A stretch of 13,312 nucleotides of DNA, taken from assembly GCA_046704825.1 (NCBI GenBank), contig JBJKRE010000045.1, forward strand, positions 1 to 13,312. Direction: 5' to 3'. Shown here piece by piece: positions 13,291 to 13,312 of the stretch. The first letter of the stretch is position 1; each line of letters opens with the position of its first letter. Source of the stretch: CAVRTJ01 sp046704825. GTDB lineage: Bacteria; Acidobacteriota; UBA4820; DSQY01. The notes under the pieces were generated by a model. The model saw only the letters and a list, made by a program, of their open reading frames with translations. It was not told the DNA's origin and made no database searches. The position numbers and the translations under genes are program-made.

Positions 13291-13312
13291 GATCACTGGG
13301 TCACTCGATCAC
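13291..13312 (+). repeat. Start of a short direct-repeat tract (GATCAC / GTCACT)
   Basis: GATCAC occurs at 13291-13296 and 13307-13312, with GGTCACTC between, so the unit (G)(A/G)TCACT is met three times in 22 bases. The tract is cut by the window end and may continue. It has no open reading frame of note. Confidence 0.45.

Noticed and set aside
1..13312. tRNA, rRNA, CRISPR array, insertion sequence or phage genes
   Set aside because: No cloverleaf with a CCA-type end, no regularly spaced repeats, and no transposase, integrase or phage-like product was seen on either strand.

Overview
This is a GC-rich (roughly two thirds G+C) bacterial chromosomal window. It has three parts: an aerobic respiratory operon, a short reverse-strand pair (tonB-like gene plus an unknown exported protein), and a translationally coupled surface-polysaccharide cluster followed by recO. 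Several traits together suggest an Acidobacteriota-like or other deep-branching, Gram-negative-type aerobe, but none is decisive: an A2-type caa3 oxidase whose subunit II carries a fused cytochrome c, the gene order sco-coxA-coxC-coxD-coxB-ctaB, a TonB-family protein, and an intergenic repeat containing CCGCAGAGACGC. Lineage confidence is about 0.4.

Layout. Positions 2-334 hold the tail of a c-type cytochrome reading frame interrupted by an in-frame TAG. Positions 335-1008 look non-coding, with a few hairpins and one isolated TATAAT. The operon runs rightward from 1009 to 7396: a membrane-anchored monoheme cytochrome c, an Sco/SenC copper chaperone, oxidase subunits I, III, IV and II (II with a fused heme c domain), and heme O synthase. 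Two tonB-side genes lie on the minus strand (7428-8764). A divergent gap at 8765-8885 contains a striking 55-bp interrupted inverted repeat. Rightward again come two GT4 glycosyltransferases and an O-antigen ligase/polymerase-like membrane protein, whose reading frames overlap (8886-12331). recO follows (12398-13132). The last 180 bases are repeat-rich and non-coding.

How it works together. The cytochrome c at 1009 and the heme c domain of CoxB probably feed electrons to CuA, heme a and then the heme a3/CuB site of CoxA. Sco delivers copper to CuA. CtaB makes heme O, the precursor of heme A. No ctaA (heme A synthase) lies in the window. The polysaccharide genes would assemble and polymerise or ligate a glycan, but no flippase or initiating transferase is visible here.

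Most unusual observation. The oxidase appears to have lost both carboxylate ligands of the classical Mg/Mn site at the subunit I/II interface (Asp to Asn in CoxA, Glu to Ser in CoxB) while keeping every heme and copper ligand. I found no evidence for a wholly new multi-gene system. The rest is mainly recognisable families with unusual details.
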